Below are positions 11,011 through 25,088 of a stretch of DNA of 64,000 nucleotides, one piece after another. Under the pieces are notes generated by a model. The model was given only the letters and a program-made list of their open reading frames with translations. It searched no databases and was not told the DNA's origin. The position numbers and the translations under genes are program-made. Position 1 is the stretch's first letter. Each line of letters starts with the position of its first letter. The DNA is from Eretmocerus hayati (Eukaryota; Arthropoda; Insecta; Hymenoptera; Aphelinidae): the NCBI GenBank assembly GCA_029851415.1, contig CM056742.1, positions 148,309,121 to 148,373,120 of the forward strand, in the 5' to 3' direction.

Positions 11011-14000
11011 ATTTTCTAACCATGCGATTTGTAACACTATTTATTTGATGAGAACAAGTTACTACACAATATTTCATTTCATCGTGACTTCTTGAGAAGT
11101 GTAGCTCTATTACACACTTGCCTTAAATCTTTAAACGTCTTTGAATTGTGAAAATCTCGATTCACTTGCAAGAATCAGATAATTCTGATCCCCTGTGAAT
11201 CGCCATCAGGAAAGAAAGACAAGACTGCAAATTCCTCGACAAATGCTCTCTCACAGAATCCGTAACGAGCTTTTTAAAACACTGTTGACATCTCGGTTGA
11301 CACGTCTTTGTAAAACAACCTATAAAATTTTGCACACATCAAACTCAAAAGATGCAGTCATCCATCCAAGAGTGTGAAAGTCATCGTAAAGAGGGTCCAA
11401 AGTATGTATCAGACTATATACTACTCAAGCATCACACTCTTTTCTCTCAAATAAAAAGTATGAATATGTATTAATAGCCTGGCTGTGCGCGCTGGGTTAA
11501 ATTATTGCGCAATCAAGCTAGTACTCGTAAAAGCTAAGCTATATAGCTAACCCAGTAGTGCTTGCAGCTTGGCTGTGCAAATGTCTGCCAGACGAGGAAG
11601 TTTAATTCCATCTTCCCTCCAAGAGAGAGTGAGAGAGATTGCATGAGAGTATATAACGCTTCCTCTTCTGCTCCGGCGGTATTACGCGAACGCAGACGCC
11701 GCCGTCGTCGTTTCAAGCAAAGCAGAACCTGGATGAACGAGTATAGTATAAATGTGTATATTACGCTTGCAAACCCCTCGTGATTAATAAATAGGGCACA
11801 CGTCCGCCAGATCAGCTAAACTTTGCCAACCGCTCAGCCCAGCTGACCGATTAAAAAAGTAGCGAGATAATGGCTTCCAGCTCTTTTCGAAGCTCTAGCT
11901 CCTTCCTTGCTTTCTGGAATAAAGTTGATTCTTTATTTGACTTGGATAAGTGTTCAAATGATTCTAGAATTTTTCATCCAAGATAATAGACATAATCTGG
12001 GATCTAAAATGATATGGTTTCATTTAGTCTCAGACAAGATCATCATGGGAAAGTAATAACTGATAGCATCATTGATAGAATTCCTGGTGCATACAAGAAG
12101 GAGAAAAGCTTTAGAGTTATGAGCGCGCACGTGGGAAGAGATTAAGCTTTTACTATTAGGTGAGACGAAAGAAATGCAAGCGATCTCACGGCGAAGCGCG
12201 AGGCAAAGCGGTATTCTCCATAAAGGTGCACTGGCCGACTTAGCGTATGCAAGGAAGGTGTTGTGTGCCATTTATTTGCGTTCCCATATTAACACCACAG
12301 CAAAAGCCAGTGCGTGCAATATGTATGACGTGAAAATGCGGCAAAAATTCCAAACTGCTCACACCTCTAGAGAGTGATTTACACTGCGCTTGAGCTAAAT
12401 TATGACATAAGGTTATAATCTGGTAAAACGTGGATATGGCATGAACAACCACAACATATTACAAATAATTAACTTGAGCAGTTGGAAACTCTTCTCAGTT
12501 GGAACCTTTGGTCGATTCGAATGATGATCACGTCAGTGGAGTCGAATGACTGATTTTGTTGACAAAAACTTCTGAAATCTGAAGAGTTTGCTACACTCGG
12601 ACGTATATCAGCAAATCTATTGATTAAGAGAATATTACCCCACAGATTTTGAATCTGATGCGCCACTCAAGATTGCGTATAGTTTTTGGTTTTGTTGCAG
12701 TAGATGATTTCTCAGAAAATTGACACTTCATTCTCCATCTTTGACAAAGAGGTGTTTGAGATACGTTCCATATATTTGGCTAAAGATTAGAAGTAATCTC
12801 ACTCTGGCAATGACTGAACCTTTCGGAGACCATAATAGTAAAATTACCGCTACAATCACGCACGTCAAAACCGCACATTTAGAAATACCGACCAGACTAA
12901 TGTCATGAATGATAGTTTCTGATACTTTCGGAATACTTGACCGTTGAAGTCGGATCATCGTTTGAATTGTTAAACCTTGCAAGCTATCAGCATGTCAGTG
13001 CTTCATTAATCCTGCAAAAATTTTATTCAACGGGTATGGTCTCTTTTTATACTAACATTCTTGGTTCCAATGGATTACATCGAATATGCCATAGTTTATA
13101 TGATCATCTCACTAATCTCTTCAAAAGTGGTCCAAACGAGTCTTCATTGGAAACTGCATCTTGTGAATTCAATGCATCTTTTCTCGCATTTCCTAAGTCC
13201 AATGTTACAGATATAGTAACATATGGGAGTACATGGATATTTATATTCCTTTTCTACCAATGTATCAGAACCCACATCAACGACCATATCAAGCACAAGA
13301 TACTTTCGTTATAGTACGCATCAAGTCGTTCCATAGTGACCCTGGATCAAAGAACATTCTATGGCATAAACTACTGACAGAGAACACAGAACTGTGATGT
13401 CAAGCATAGTGTTGCTACAAAGTAGCGCAAATATTATACAAACTCAGTCTATACTATCGTTTCTACCAGACTCACCTCGCGACTCATCCACTGTCTTCTG
13501 AGACGTTGATGAATAAGACGAACCTGCATGGATTGTCTCGTATTACATGAATCTATCGTCAAATGTCGAGTATAATCAAGTATGTATATCGCGCATTGGC
13601 AAAACAAAATGCTGTCTCCTGTTAGAAAAAAGAAGCTCAAAAAAAATCAATCATAGCACCTAACACTAAAAGCATGTTAATCAATACTTTGAACTCTCAA
13701 TTCCTGTCACGATTACAGGGTCCAAACATGTAAAAAATTACAATTCAAGTTTTGTTCAACTCTGTTGATAGTACGCATCTGGTGCCATCCGTATAATCAA
13801 GGTATTATATCACACTTAGAAAGAGCTCCTTATTGGTAACAAGCACAATATCCGGCCAATGTTGCGTGCAGGTGCACATGGTGGTTCTTCTATCCGAGCT
13901 TCTATATCTCTATTCTGTATTATAGGGTGAGAAGGTGTGACCGCATCTACTAACACACGAATTCACTTTCCAAGGCGTGTGTGAGAGCACACCTGTGCAC

Positions 14001-17000
14001 AAAGTAACGGTGTAGGGGGGAGTAGACAAAACTTGCAGAGCTCCCAAGATGGAGTTAGAACTGCGAAGAATTACTTGATTGGAATTGCTATAACTTTTTT
14101 GTCTCGTTTTTTGTGCCACCATTTGGGGCATGGAATTTAAAACTCCATGTTTGTATGATGATCATTGTATTTGCACAATTACTGCACTTCATAAGAATAT
14201 ACTGTATCGCTTAGAATCGTGAATTTGGAGGTTGGCTGGTCTTTTCTCGAATTTTTCTTCGACTGATTATTTCAACCAGGAAGTTCATGAACAGTCCAAT
14301 GTTTACCTATGTATTCGCCTATTCAGTTTTCCACATTTACCCTGCGTACAAACGTTGTATTGTTCCATGTACCTCCAAAAACTTCACAAAGCTAGCTAAA
14401 TTTGGTAAATCGACATTGATTGAGAGTTGGTTTTACACCCTAAACTCTACCTCTACAATCAAACCTTCTGCAAACCAAATCCACGTTCAACTAAATCTCC
14501 AGAGAGTAGCAATAGGAAGGTTTTACCTAGACAGAGCACATGCCGCTTGAGGCTCATCAATTAATCGGCTCAGTATATACTCTTTCATTGTGAGGTTGTT
14601 TAGAGCTCGTACATGCGTGCAGAATAACGCACGAGTATTATATAGACTCGTTGCGCAATCCTCAAATGGGCCAGGGACACCAACTCTATACGGTGTATAA
14701 CTCCGATACGCCGAGCTGAGTTTGCAATCTATCTATGCCCGATGTGCAGACTCCTCCACACCCTTTGTTCAGGTACATTTTTGCACGCTTCTATGGGCTG
14801 TTGCGAAAGCTCTGCTGAGCGATTTACCTTTACGACTTTGTATTACAGAATACCTGTCGATAAGCTTTTATCCTCCTTCTATGTAACAAGACCTATTAAG
14901 ACTTTGAGCTATAATTTTACATAGACTAATAAAATGATTTGTTTTCTGTTACAGGTAAGGATTGTTTCTGACGTTTACATGGATTCCCTCTTATAATGAT
15001 GTATCGAGATGGAGCTGTGATTGGGTATCACGTAATTGGAGACATATATTAATGGAAAAATTGTGGTATCTCCAAGGATTCTATTGATCATACATGTATA
15101 CTATCCTAACCAAATTGGAACTCAAACATACAATTTCCACTAATTTCATGCTTTTTGGATGCATCTCGTTATATTTCATCAACGAAGGTTTTTGGTATTC
15201 GGGGTGTTAACCAGTCGTTCCAGTTCATCTAAAGCTTAGAATTATGTCTATATTTGATTTGAAAAGTTCTCACACGAGCCCATCTGTCCCAAAAAAGTTC
15301 TTATTTGCATGAATCGTTCTTAACTAATTTGAGATTTAGAAGCAAAAATGCATATGATCATCAGAAATACCTCGACAAATACGCAAGCGAATCAGCTAAA
15401 GAAATTTTTGACAATGAGTATAAAATTTAGCAATTGATGCTGGACATAATTGGTAGAGATTTTGACAGAGTTCTTGCGAGAGAGAGTTTGCAGGAGGAAT
15501 TCAAGGAATTTAACTGTCGAATCACCGTCTTCATACATTTTTATCGATTTGTTCAAAGGAGGAGGTTGCAGGCATATGTTCAGTAATTTTATGAAGAAAA
15601 CTATCATCATCTCTCATGGCAATAGATAGCCGGAAAAGAGCTTTTTTAGTATAAAGAAATCAGATACTCACTGAAAATTTCAGTAAAAAGTCTCTAGTGG
15701 CGCAGCGATCTGTGCACGATGCAGTCGTGATCATTGTCGGAGGTATAAAACAACTTTGTATAACTTAGCCAATAATTGCTGGATAAAACAATTCATCGTC
15801 CAAGCAAAGAGATACAGTGAGTGAATCTCAGGATCTTTTAACTGTGAACTCTTGCAAGAACTTTCAACAATCTAGTTTTTGCATAGATTATGGTAAAAAG
15901 TAGACTTGAGAATGTTATTGGTTCTTGAAGAAGATGTAGGTCCCATAGCCAAATCTTCGGCCAAGTCCTTGAAATTTCTGACTTTCATCCATCAAAAGGC
16001 CTTCTTTGCATTGCAAAGATCTCAGTGTAGATCTACCCTGATATTGATTTTTCTATAATTGGTCTTTTGTGTGGATTAAAACCAATTTTATTTTGTCGTG
16101 AGGGAAACATTTGAAAAACACATAGTCGCACCAATTTAGCTCTTGAAGCAAAAAATCTCAAGCACATACTTCAGCCATTGTTTTTTTTTTTCGTCTTCAG
16201 ACATTGTTTTTTTACCTCGAGCTTTGTTTTATGGTTTCAATTCTCGACCAAATAATTGATATCAAGGTGAATCTGATAAATTTCGGATGATAAGAATCTC
16301 AAGATAACATTGTCCGTTTGTGCAGAAAATGATGTCTGCCTTGGATATTTGTAATAATTGGGATTCCTAGGTTGTGAACTGTTCAAACAAGGGAGTTCAG
16401 AAAAGCTTCATTGGATTATCTTAACACGTTCGCGGTGATACCGAAAATCGCAATCCCTTTACCGTGTGTACTCCACCGGTGAGACTCGTTACATCGATTG
16501 GGTTGAGAAAAGCAAGTTACAAGCTTAGCTTTATCGAAGATTGCCATGGCAGAAAACTAGTTCCAAGTTCTTGTATCGATGATTGAATCTAACTTTTCCA
16601 TGAAAAGAATTTTCTCAATAATATTCGCTCTGGTGTCAGCGCAAGTACGAGGATGGGAAATTCTAGGGTGTAGAGCTTGCACACAACATTCGCAATAATA
16701 AAGCTGTCGGATGCAGCGCAAGTTTCACACACGCACAGAATCCTGTATACCTCACGAGAGGAAGTGAAAACACAAAAGCGAAACAGTTGAAAGGGCCGAC
16801 AAAAACTCTTTCTCTCTGCAACTGCCCTTGTAATAGCTATAGTAGCACTGAGTATGTAGAGGGAAGAAAATATGAGGGGAGATTCGTGTAGCCAATCGTC
16901 CCAAGCGCGATTGGCCCGGAGGGGTTGAGGTTTGAATTTTAATCTCTACTGCCATGTTTACTTTTCTCTCGCCGCAAACCTCCGGCTCATCTATTAATCT

Positions 17001-17200
17001 GGACGGTTTTTTTAACTTCTGTTGAGCTTTTTCATTACCCTTCCTTCGATCGAACTGGAATACTTCTGATCCGTGACCCGCCCTGTTCTCTCTGAGACTA
17101 GTTTCTCTAAAATTTTCTCGAAAGTTTTCTTAATTAGCTCGCAAAGACCATTTCATAAAATTCACATCATTTGGAATGTTTTCATTCAGCGAGACAAGAA
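11011..17200. other. Intergenic DNA, no supported gene
   Basis: Open frames here are at most 125 codons (12937-13314, +) and none shows a domain. No repeat of note was recognised by eye. A tRNA-like head near 15698 has no matching T-arm and was not called. Confidence 0.35.
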
Positions 17201-17212
17201 CTCATCATTCTT

Positions 17213-17779
17213 CACGGTGGCTTGGGAAGGCGGGAAAGTCGAAGGTTCAGAAAAAAACCTGGTGGGGAGTGATTCACGGTACCTCGAGAGTTATTTTCCA
17301 AAAAGAATCAAGATCATTTTTCGGTGGATTTTAAAATAGTCATTTTTTGGATTCTTCCATCCTAATTATAGGTAAAAAATTGTCTCCATCGCGGTTTTTC
17401 TCCAGGGTTTTTCTTCTCTTTCGTGGTTTTTTTTTTCAAGATCATATGTTTACATTCACCCAGGAATGAGGAACAGCCACTGTGAGATTCTCGGATAAAA
17501 TACACATTCCTTGCCTTTCTTCAGATTTCTTTCAGTTACGCACAGTAGATCCGATTCTTCCATGTATGTGAACACATCATTCTGTAGATCTTCAAAAAAT
17601 TCACAAAAGGCTATCCTTCATATTTCTCGATAAAATTTATCCCTTCCGAATTTATTTCTTCACTTATTAAGCAAAGATTTCGATTGTTTTTGGGAACTTC
17701 AACCCGAAAGTACTTAGAATCACACCTCACAGGAGTTTTTTCTGAACCTTCAACTTTCCCGCCTTTCTAACCCACCGTG
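17213..17779. repeat. Diverged long inverted repeat, probable MITE remnant
   Basis: The left arm (about 17213-17307) and right arm (about 17687-17779) are inverted copies. Shared blocks include CACGGTGG/CCACCGTG, GGCGGGAAAG and GAAGGTTCAGAAAAAA. The arms carry several indels and no clean target duplication was found, so the element looks old. No coding content is apparent between the arms. Confidence 0.6.
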
Positions 17780-17784
17780 TTTCA

Positions 17785-20700
17785 AGTGCCGGATCTCCCT
17801 CTGATTGGAGGTCTTTGATCCTAATAAATATGACGCTTACTTTGTTGTTCCACACCGATTGTGCAAGAGTGATAAGTAAATATGGTGGCATAATATCTTA
17901 CAAAATATGTCATTCTTGAACATAAAATCATCACAAGGGCTGGAAATCAGAATTTTAATATTCCATATACAATCAAGTGAAAGAAATGAAATGAGCCCGA
18001 TGAGCTCATCATAGAATTTTGTATAAAATATAAGATTTTAAATTTTAACAAAGGTATAATTCCGACGTTTTTTTTTGCCATTTTTAATCTTGCAAGACTA
18101 TGTTCAAACAACAAAATAACACATGGGATTTTATTCCTATACTCTCAGGAAACATTACTTTAGTCTCGTAACCTCTACAAATATTTCAAATAAAAATTCC
18201 CGATGAAATAGGGTATGATCGAGTTAAATCATACGAGAGAACGAGGCCAACTAGTAGAAGCTCTCCGGGAAATCTTTTCGAGTCGACCATAAATTTTCGA
18301 GTGAATAAAACCATCGAAAAGTTGGAAAGTTGCCTCCGCTATACCACCACCGCGAATATCTTGCCTATAATACGCTCGAGTTTCCGCACGGGGTCGATTT
18401 CCTCACCATCTCTATCTAGCTGCACACAAACTCACTTACACCCTCTTCTGCTTTCAACCCGTCTTTCCTGTAAGGGTATAACACCGCAACTTGAACTCAT
18501 TCGTCGCCTTCTTCCCTCTTACTCGGCACGTCTGTTGTAAGTGTAATGGCACACAGTTACGACAGCCACCTGGGCAAAGTTCATCGTCGTCGCTCTGAGC
18601 AAAGGATAACATCTTGGAGATTGCTCTCAAAGTTGTAAGGAAACCGACTTTGATGCTAGGTATAGCTGTTTGAACAACACCAGTCGACACGATTCATTGC
18701 TGCCCAAAGCGAATTCTCGAAACGTTTCATCTGCCCCTCGATCTGCCCTGTCAACGTGAGTTGCTCGAACTATTCGCGAAAAACGTTTTTCTTTTCGTAC
18801 ATAGATCCAGGGGTGTGTGAATGAAATCAGAGATGCACTCAGGTGCAAAATTGGAAATAGCCCTCTTATTTTTGTAAGGGTTCACTTCAGACGAGACTTC
18901 AGAATGGCTTTATTTAGCTTTATTGATAAGAATAGTTATCCGTTATCAAGGTGACAAATTATTTCCTTCCGTCAATTATATGAGTTTGAAAGACATAGGA
19001 AAGATCCAGAACTGAACCACAAAAACTGATGAAGCCTTTAGAAATACAATTATAGAAATTAATAAAGGTACATGTATTTCCTTTTCAAGAAGGAAATAAT
19101 CAAAGGACAACGGCGACACGCTGTAGAGAAGTTCGGAAGAGCTCCTTATTTTACGAGTTCTTTCATCTCTTTTCTCTTCCCCTCACAATGTACCTCGATG
19201 ATGGTCCCTTTGAAGTGAGAAAATTGAAAATGTGGCCAAATACAATTACTGACGAGAGGGTATTATTCAAATCCTATTTGAATTCATTCTAAGGAATCAG
19301 TGTGGAGGCCCTGCGTGTTTTAAATTGAATACTAAAGGCGATACAAAAGAACCTAAAATCGACAGGAAACGGACTTCCCAATTCTTGATTTTTCTTCATG
19401 CCAACTATTTGAGCAGCGTTGAATAAAAAAATTGTTCAAATAAATATGAAATTATGCTGTTTTCAAAACTATTGCAACAAAAGCTGACTAATTAACTAAA
19501 GCACGAAATTGCACAGTTGGAGCCAAGCATATTTCATGGAAGAAATCAATAGGAGCTCTTATCTAGCTCTTATCGTTCAGAGAACTAATTTTTAATTAGA
19601 GAATTCATTAGAAGTAAGAATTGCAGAGAAAGATCTGTTTACTTGCGTAAAAAGTCGGGAAGAAGTCCAAAGTGGCAGGATCCGTTCATTCTGTAAGCCC
19701 TTTTAGAGAAGCAGAATAAATTTCGAGACACTGTTTTTTATGGCCTCGAGGAAGGGTTAATCATCTTGCTCAAGCTTTTGCTTCACAGGTGGTCCCGAGT
19801 CATTACAATGGGAATCTCGACCCTTGCCAACCCTTCCGTTTCCACGATCAGCCTTTTCTTTGCTCATCTTCCTCGTTGTCGAAATTTTATCTTATTTGAG
19901 TTCCCCTTTTCTACAACTCAGTGATTGAATTTATTCTCTTCAAAGTTTTTCTGAAGATTTTCAATCAGCGGGTTGAGTTGGAATAATTATTCCTTGGCTA
20001 ATTATAGTTGGATGGTTATGGTCGATCTCAGAGATACCTCTGCATATATGTTAGATTCAACCGAATCATAATGAATATATTTGACTTTGATTCCATTCAG
20101 TGTGGTTTTGGCGATATTTTTTCATGCTTACGGTACAGCCGACCAGTATCAAGGATCATTCGATGATTGATGATAGGGAATCATAAAAAGTTGCTCAAAG
20201 TTGTTAGATTTAATGAATATTTCAATTTGAAAGACCTGCACAAGTTCTTCAGACTTGGTACATAAGTAGTTGTGACATAATGTCTGTCTCTCGGTACTTT
20301 GTCCTGAACTGGCATACACTCATCGAAACGAAATAGCTTACCCTCCTTTCAAATACATTCCATCTAGAAAGACTTTATTACTCATATCGTGCACCTCACG
20401 TTACCTTTGCTGTACATCCTCACTACTTTAAAATCGGAAAAGGCTACTTCATCATCTCTTCGAGTGTATTTTCAAACGTTCGCTTATCTCATGAATGTCA
20501 CAAAAGCGTGAAAATCGCCCAGTCGACATTACTATCAAGCTGAGAAATGAAAAAAGTACGCCACTCACGATGCGCATTTTTCCACCTCCTCCTTCTCCAC
20601 CTCACAAACAAATATAGATATATGTATAATATACCTGTGTGTAAGCTCTGCGAAAGCATAATCATTCCTCGTCGGGGTAATAAGTACCCCAAAAGCTGAG

Positions 20701-21246
20701 CACCGGTGCTTTCCGTGCATAAAATGCGAATGCGAACGAAGCACTGGTATATGTATATAGATACTGCCGGTAACATTTTATCCTTGCGGCAGTTGCGAAT
20801 CGAGCCCTTAATTTCTTAGAGTGCTCGTAGCTTTTTCTCTCACCGGCCGCGCGAGGAAATTCGTCCTGAGCTCTCGAGCATTTGGAAATTTCAATCAAGT
20901 TCGTCGGCGGCGTTGTGTTTTCATCTCGGTTTTCATTCTGTGCCGAGAGTAAGTGACGAGAGAATGATATAAAAGCCTTGTAAAGTGTGGGAGACAACGA
21001 GAATTGAGAGGGTGCTTTTCAAGAATCGTATATCGCGAAAAACGGAAAGAACGATTTAAAAACAATTTTTACTATATAGGGTGTTGAGGAATTCTCGGTC
21101 ATGTGTTGGTCGCTTTCTGAGAAGTTTCGCTCATGTACTTGACTAACATGCTGTTTTTTTTCTCGTGTCCTCAAAAAATCAATAATTCTCAATACTTTTG
21201 TGCAATTTCCGAATTATCACACTTGTCAGCATATATATTATTATCA
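17785..21246. other. Intergenic DNA, no supported gene
   Basis: Frames of 111 codons or fewer overlap on both strands around 18.3-18.8 and 20.5-21.0 kb with no recognisable domain. These patches are somewhat GC-richer and could be regulatory, but nothing specific can be shown. Confidence 0.35.
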
Positions 21247-21254
21247 AATTGGAT

Positions 21255-21346
21255 CAGTGGCGTTCCCAAAGTCCAACTGAGGGGGGGGGGATCAGGCCAA
21301 CTAGGGGCGGCGCCCCCCCTCCCCCCTCCCCCTGGGAACGCTAATG
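21255..21346. mobile_element. Miniature hAT-like transposon (92 bp MITE)
   Basis: An exact 8 bp direct repeat AATTGGAT flanks the element (21247-21254 and 21347-21354), as expected for hAT target duplications. The terminal repeats are CAGTGGCGTTCCCA and, on the other strand, CATTAGCGTTCCCA (2 mismatches in 14). The interior is G-run then C-run rich and non-coding. Confidence 0.85.
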
Positions 21347-21738
21347 AATTGGATACATCATTTCATTTTCATTATTTATTCCTGGAGAAAAAATTGACTT
21401 ATAGAGTCGATGTACTTATTTTTTCTTTTGTGGTTGCTATGAGCCGCTCCCTCAAAATATTATATGAACCCAATGTTGTACGATATTTCTCGCAAAAAGT
21501 GCCATTGAAATTTGAAAAATATTTTTGTATTTCACAAAACAAAGTATCGGTGCAACGACAAGCCGGTGAATCGTAGGCCCCCGAGGACGTAGGCCCAAAG
21601 CTGAAGAATTTTTTAAATGTCTCGAGGGCAATTGATGCATATCAGTAGAAAATGTCGAATACGTAACTGGTATGATTTTATATCGCTCTCCTTTAGACGT
21701 TAGAATAATCGAAGTCTCGGCTCAAATATCTACGAACC

Positions 21739-21770
21739 TGAAGCTTGTCTGGCAAACCAGACAAGCTTCA
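21739..21770. repeat. Perfect hairpin, 14 bp stem and 4 nt loop
   Basis: TGAAGCTTGTCTGG is followed by CAAA and its exact reverse complement. No U-tract follows and no gene is adjacent, so a terminator role is not implied. Confidence 0.8.
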
Positions 21771-24700
21771 TCACCAGAAAATTGATTCTCTAGAAAAATT
21801 CGATAAAATATCGTCGGGCAGCACGCATGGCGACACATGGAAACGTGGATATCCATCTGAGAAAAGTCTCTCAATCCTCAGAAGCTGTGTACAAATACAG
21901 GCAGCAATTATTGAGTTGGTTGAAACTCGGACAAATAGAATCAGTCAGGCGTGCTTTAACGCCCAGCTTGTGGCTATCAAAACGTGTTCATTTTACATAT
22001 TGTGTACTCTCAAACCCTTGCATATAGATTTATCAGATGTATGTACAAGCGTGAATTAGAGAGAGTGAGGAAAGATAGCCGGTGAACGTGAGTACGAGAG
22101 AGAGATGTAAAGTCCCGCGACACCCTCGGCGTGTCGCGCGGTGTGGCGCTTGCCTCCTCTAACACTCCTACGTATATAGTAACAACAGCAGCAGTAGCAG
22201 CAACCCTTGAACAAACCGATTCGCTAAATAGGGATTAATTAAGGGTGCGAGCAGAGCGCGATCAAGCAGGGACGATGGCGAGGGAGCGAGCGAGTATTAT
22301 GCGTGCGGGCCAATAATGCCTTCGCACGAATCTCAACGTCGAATCGCGATACACTTTGCTTGAATAGGCTTGTGTATCAAAAAGGCACGACTATCGTCGC
22401 TCCCTAATTATATCTCAACGATCCGATCGCGCAGTGTACAATATAATTGTAAGCTATCATTTTCTGATACCCAACTGGATTGAAGCGAATTGAAGTTTGA
22501 ATTGCGATGTCTATTGCATTCAGCGACGTGTATCTTCAAGTTAACAAGATTGTTCAACCATTATGCATTATTTGAAATATGCGCAGAAGTGAGGCATCGC
22601 AATAAACGAAAGATGTAGGAGTGTGAAAAATGAAAGTATTCAGACTATGATCAAGGGGACGATTGTGTAATATTTGGACAACATAACTGGAACAGTCTGG
22701 AAAAACTTTGAGAAAACAGCTGTAGGTGATGGCTGAATATGAACATTTTCTCAAAAATGAAAGGGGTTGAATGAAGAGCTACCAGATGATGATTTTGCTC
22801 TTCGATCTCGTCTTCAATTGTGGAATAATGGTACATTATCTTGATACGAGGGTGGGAATGTTGGTTTCCGCCCAACGAGTGATATTTTCCGCGAGGGTCG
22901 GCGTTATTGCGAGAATGCGGAAACCGTCCCGTCCGAGTGTCGAACAATATTTTTCCATCTGCTGTCTGGGAAACAAAATTCAAAAAAACCACGCGGAAAA
23001 GTGATTTTCCGCACAGAAGATGGAGGTAGCATATTTCGATACAAGGGTGTAGAAATAGGTTTTAGTTTAATCCCGTGTATCGAACTATACTTATTGATAA
23101 ACTGTGGATAAAGGTCGATAAATTGTGCGCAAAATATACACTTTCACCCACAGTGTATCAAAATGGTAAACATTTCGCACTGAACTTATTTTGTAGTTGT
23201 AGCTCGCTTCGCAGCGGTTGGTTTTCGGCCTGAGCCCGAGCTTGAGCCGTAGATGAAGGTCGAAGTAATTGCTCGGAACCGGGGAGCTTATGAAGCAGGC
23301 GCGAATACTATTTTTGCAAATTTGTAGCCACCCAAACGCCGGAAAATTGCAGCAAAAGCGTATTGTGGAAAATTTTTTGGAATTCACTTTCATCACAATG
23401 CCCAGAAATATTCGAGCTGAAGAACTCTTTCCAAATTTATAACGAAATTTTCCATTCACTCAATGAAAGAATTTCATCCTCGCGAAAGATACTCACAAAA
23501 TTTATCAAATCGTTTGGGCACACCAATCTCAAAGTGATAATAGCTGTCTATTGACAAGCTCATCACTTCTCCCATTAATTTCTGCTCGAATCCTGGTTAT
23601 TTTGAAGGAGATGAGCTTAAAAATTGGGCATCTTCTCGGATCCCACATTCATTCCTGCGACACACAATGATGTATACGCAAACGCAGAGTCTTCCCATGA
23701 TGAGCCCATTTTGTAGAGTAGCCCCTCACGGATAAGAAAGGTAAACACTCGTACACGTGCCTGAACATCCCTCGACATTGTTCCGCCACCCACTCGAAAA
23801 TCAAGCGAGGTTAGCTCATCAATTTTAACGTGTGCAATGATGGGTGCCCTGTATGTCATCCCCTCTGAATACACATCCAGCCAATAATACACTCTTCGAA
23901 ACAGCCTCTGCAGAATCACAATAGCACCGAACGCGACTTTTTCCCAAAGAGATGCACTAACTAGCGGTCTCGCTATTACCAACATCATCGCCATACTCGC
24001 CCTCGTTTGCACATATTTACTTACAGGGTGAATCAGTGTGACCCTCGAACCAATAGAATATCTTTGATGCATGCAACACGCGAATTTTGGTCGATTAAAT
24101 AAGGAAGTTCAACCGCTGAAATTGTTTTTTTTTTTTTCTTTCAGATTTGTTCTGATAAAACTGCGTTTGTTAGCCAATTATCTCGCAAATTTTTGAATGT
24201 AAACAGTATGTCAAGTCGCAGGTGCTTGTCACTTTTGAATTTTGAAGAGACACGGTCTGGTCCCTATTACCGACCCCAAAATCACACGTGATGCACCTCA
24301 TCAGGGGTCGAAAGCTTAAAAGCCTATGAATCTCTTCTCTATAATAAGTCACCTGTACACGAAGAACCTTTGATGCTCTTATAAAAGTTACATAGTCGCG
24401 CACTCCAAACACACTTGATTACTGCACCACTAATGTCAGATCAGCTCTCCCCTATATCAAACGTATTATAAAGGCTGAAGACGGGTCTGAGAGAAGCTGT
24501 GCCTCCATGCACGTCTCCTTCCATTTATTCCCTCAAGACGAAACTGACCCTCGCGCACGATCGCGCACTACATATTCAATTTTGTAAAGACCGTGTGTCA
24601 GACACGAACACAGAGAGAAGAGAAGTCGTATGGCAAATAGTGCACGCGTTGACTCGAGAAAACGGACCGTTTTAGAATTCACCGCGAGCGTGAAATTTCC

Positions 24701-25086
24701 AATTGTGTGCTGAGCCTGAATATAAAGTGCGATTTTATATCACAGTCGTATACGATCATTAAGATATTGGTTGGGATGCGTTTTGCATAAATAGATCGAT
24801 TTTATACTCGATTTCATGGGAACTTCGTTGGTTATGGTGGAAACGAGGGTAGAATTGAAATGACAAAAATCAGATGTGGATTGGATTCAGGGTGGCGTTG
24901 ATGAGAGGGTGACTCTGTAATTCAATTAAATGCAAGCCAATATTTTTCGAAATATTATTCTGGGTCATATACTCATTCGTCGATTTACAATATGGCAATT
25001 TTGATGTTCTGCTCCCTCATAACATCAAAAATCCCTTGAAGCAGAACTTTAGTTTTTGCTACGGATTCGCTCCGATTTGCCTTACA
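21771..25086. other. Intergenic DNA, no supported gene
   Basis: A GC-rich patch near 22100-22330 includes a short hairpin (CGCGACAC/GTGTCGCG) and a small CAGCAG tract. The 151-codon frame at 23617-24072 (-) has no recognisable domain. A poly-T run lies near 24127. Nothing else was identified. Confidence 0.35.
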
Positions 25087-25088
25087 TA

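Noticed and set aside
15695..15740. tRNA-like head (GTGGCGCAGCGATCTGTGC)
   Set aside because: No box B or T-arm at the right distance, and the stems do not close.
23617..24072. 151-codon open frame (-)
   Set aside because: No recognisable motif. Similar-length frames occur by chance over 64 kb.
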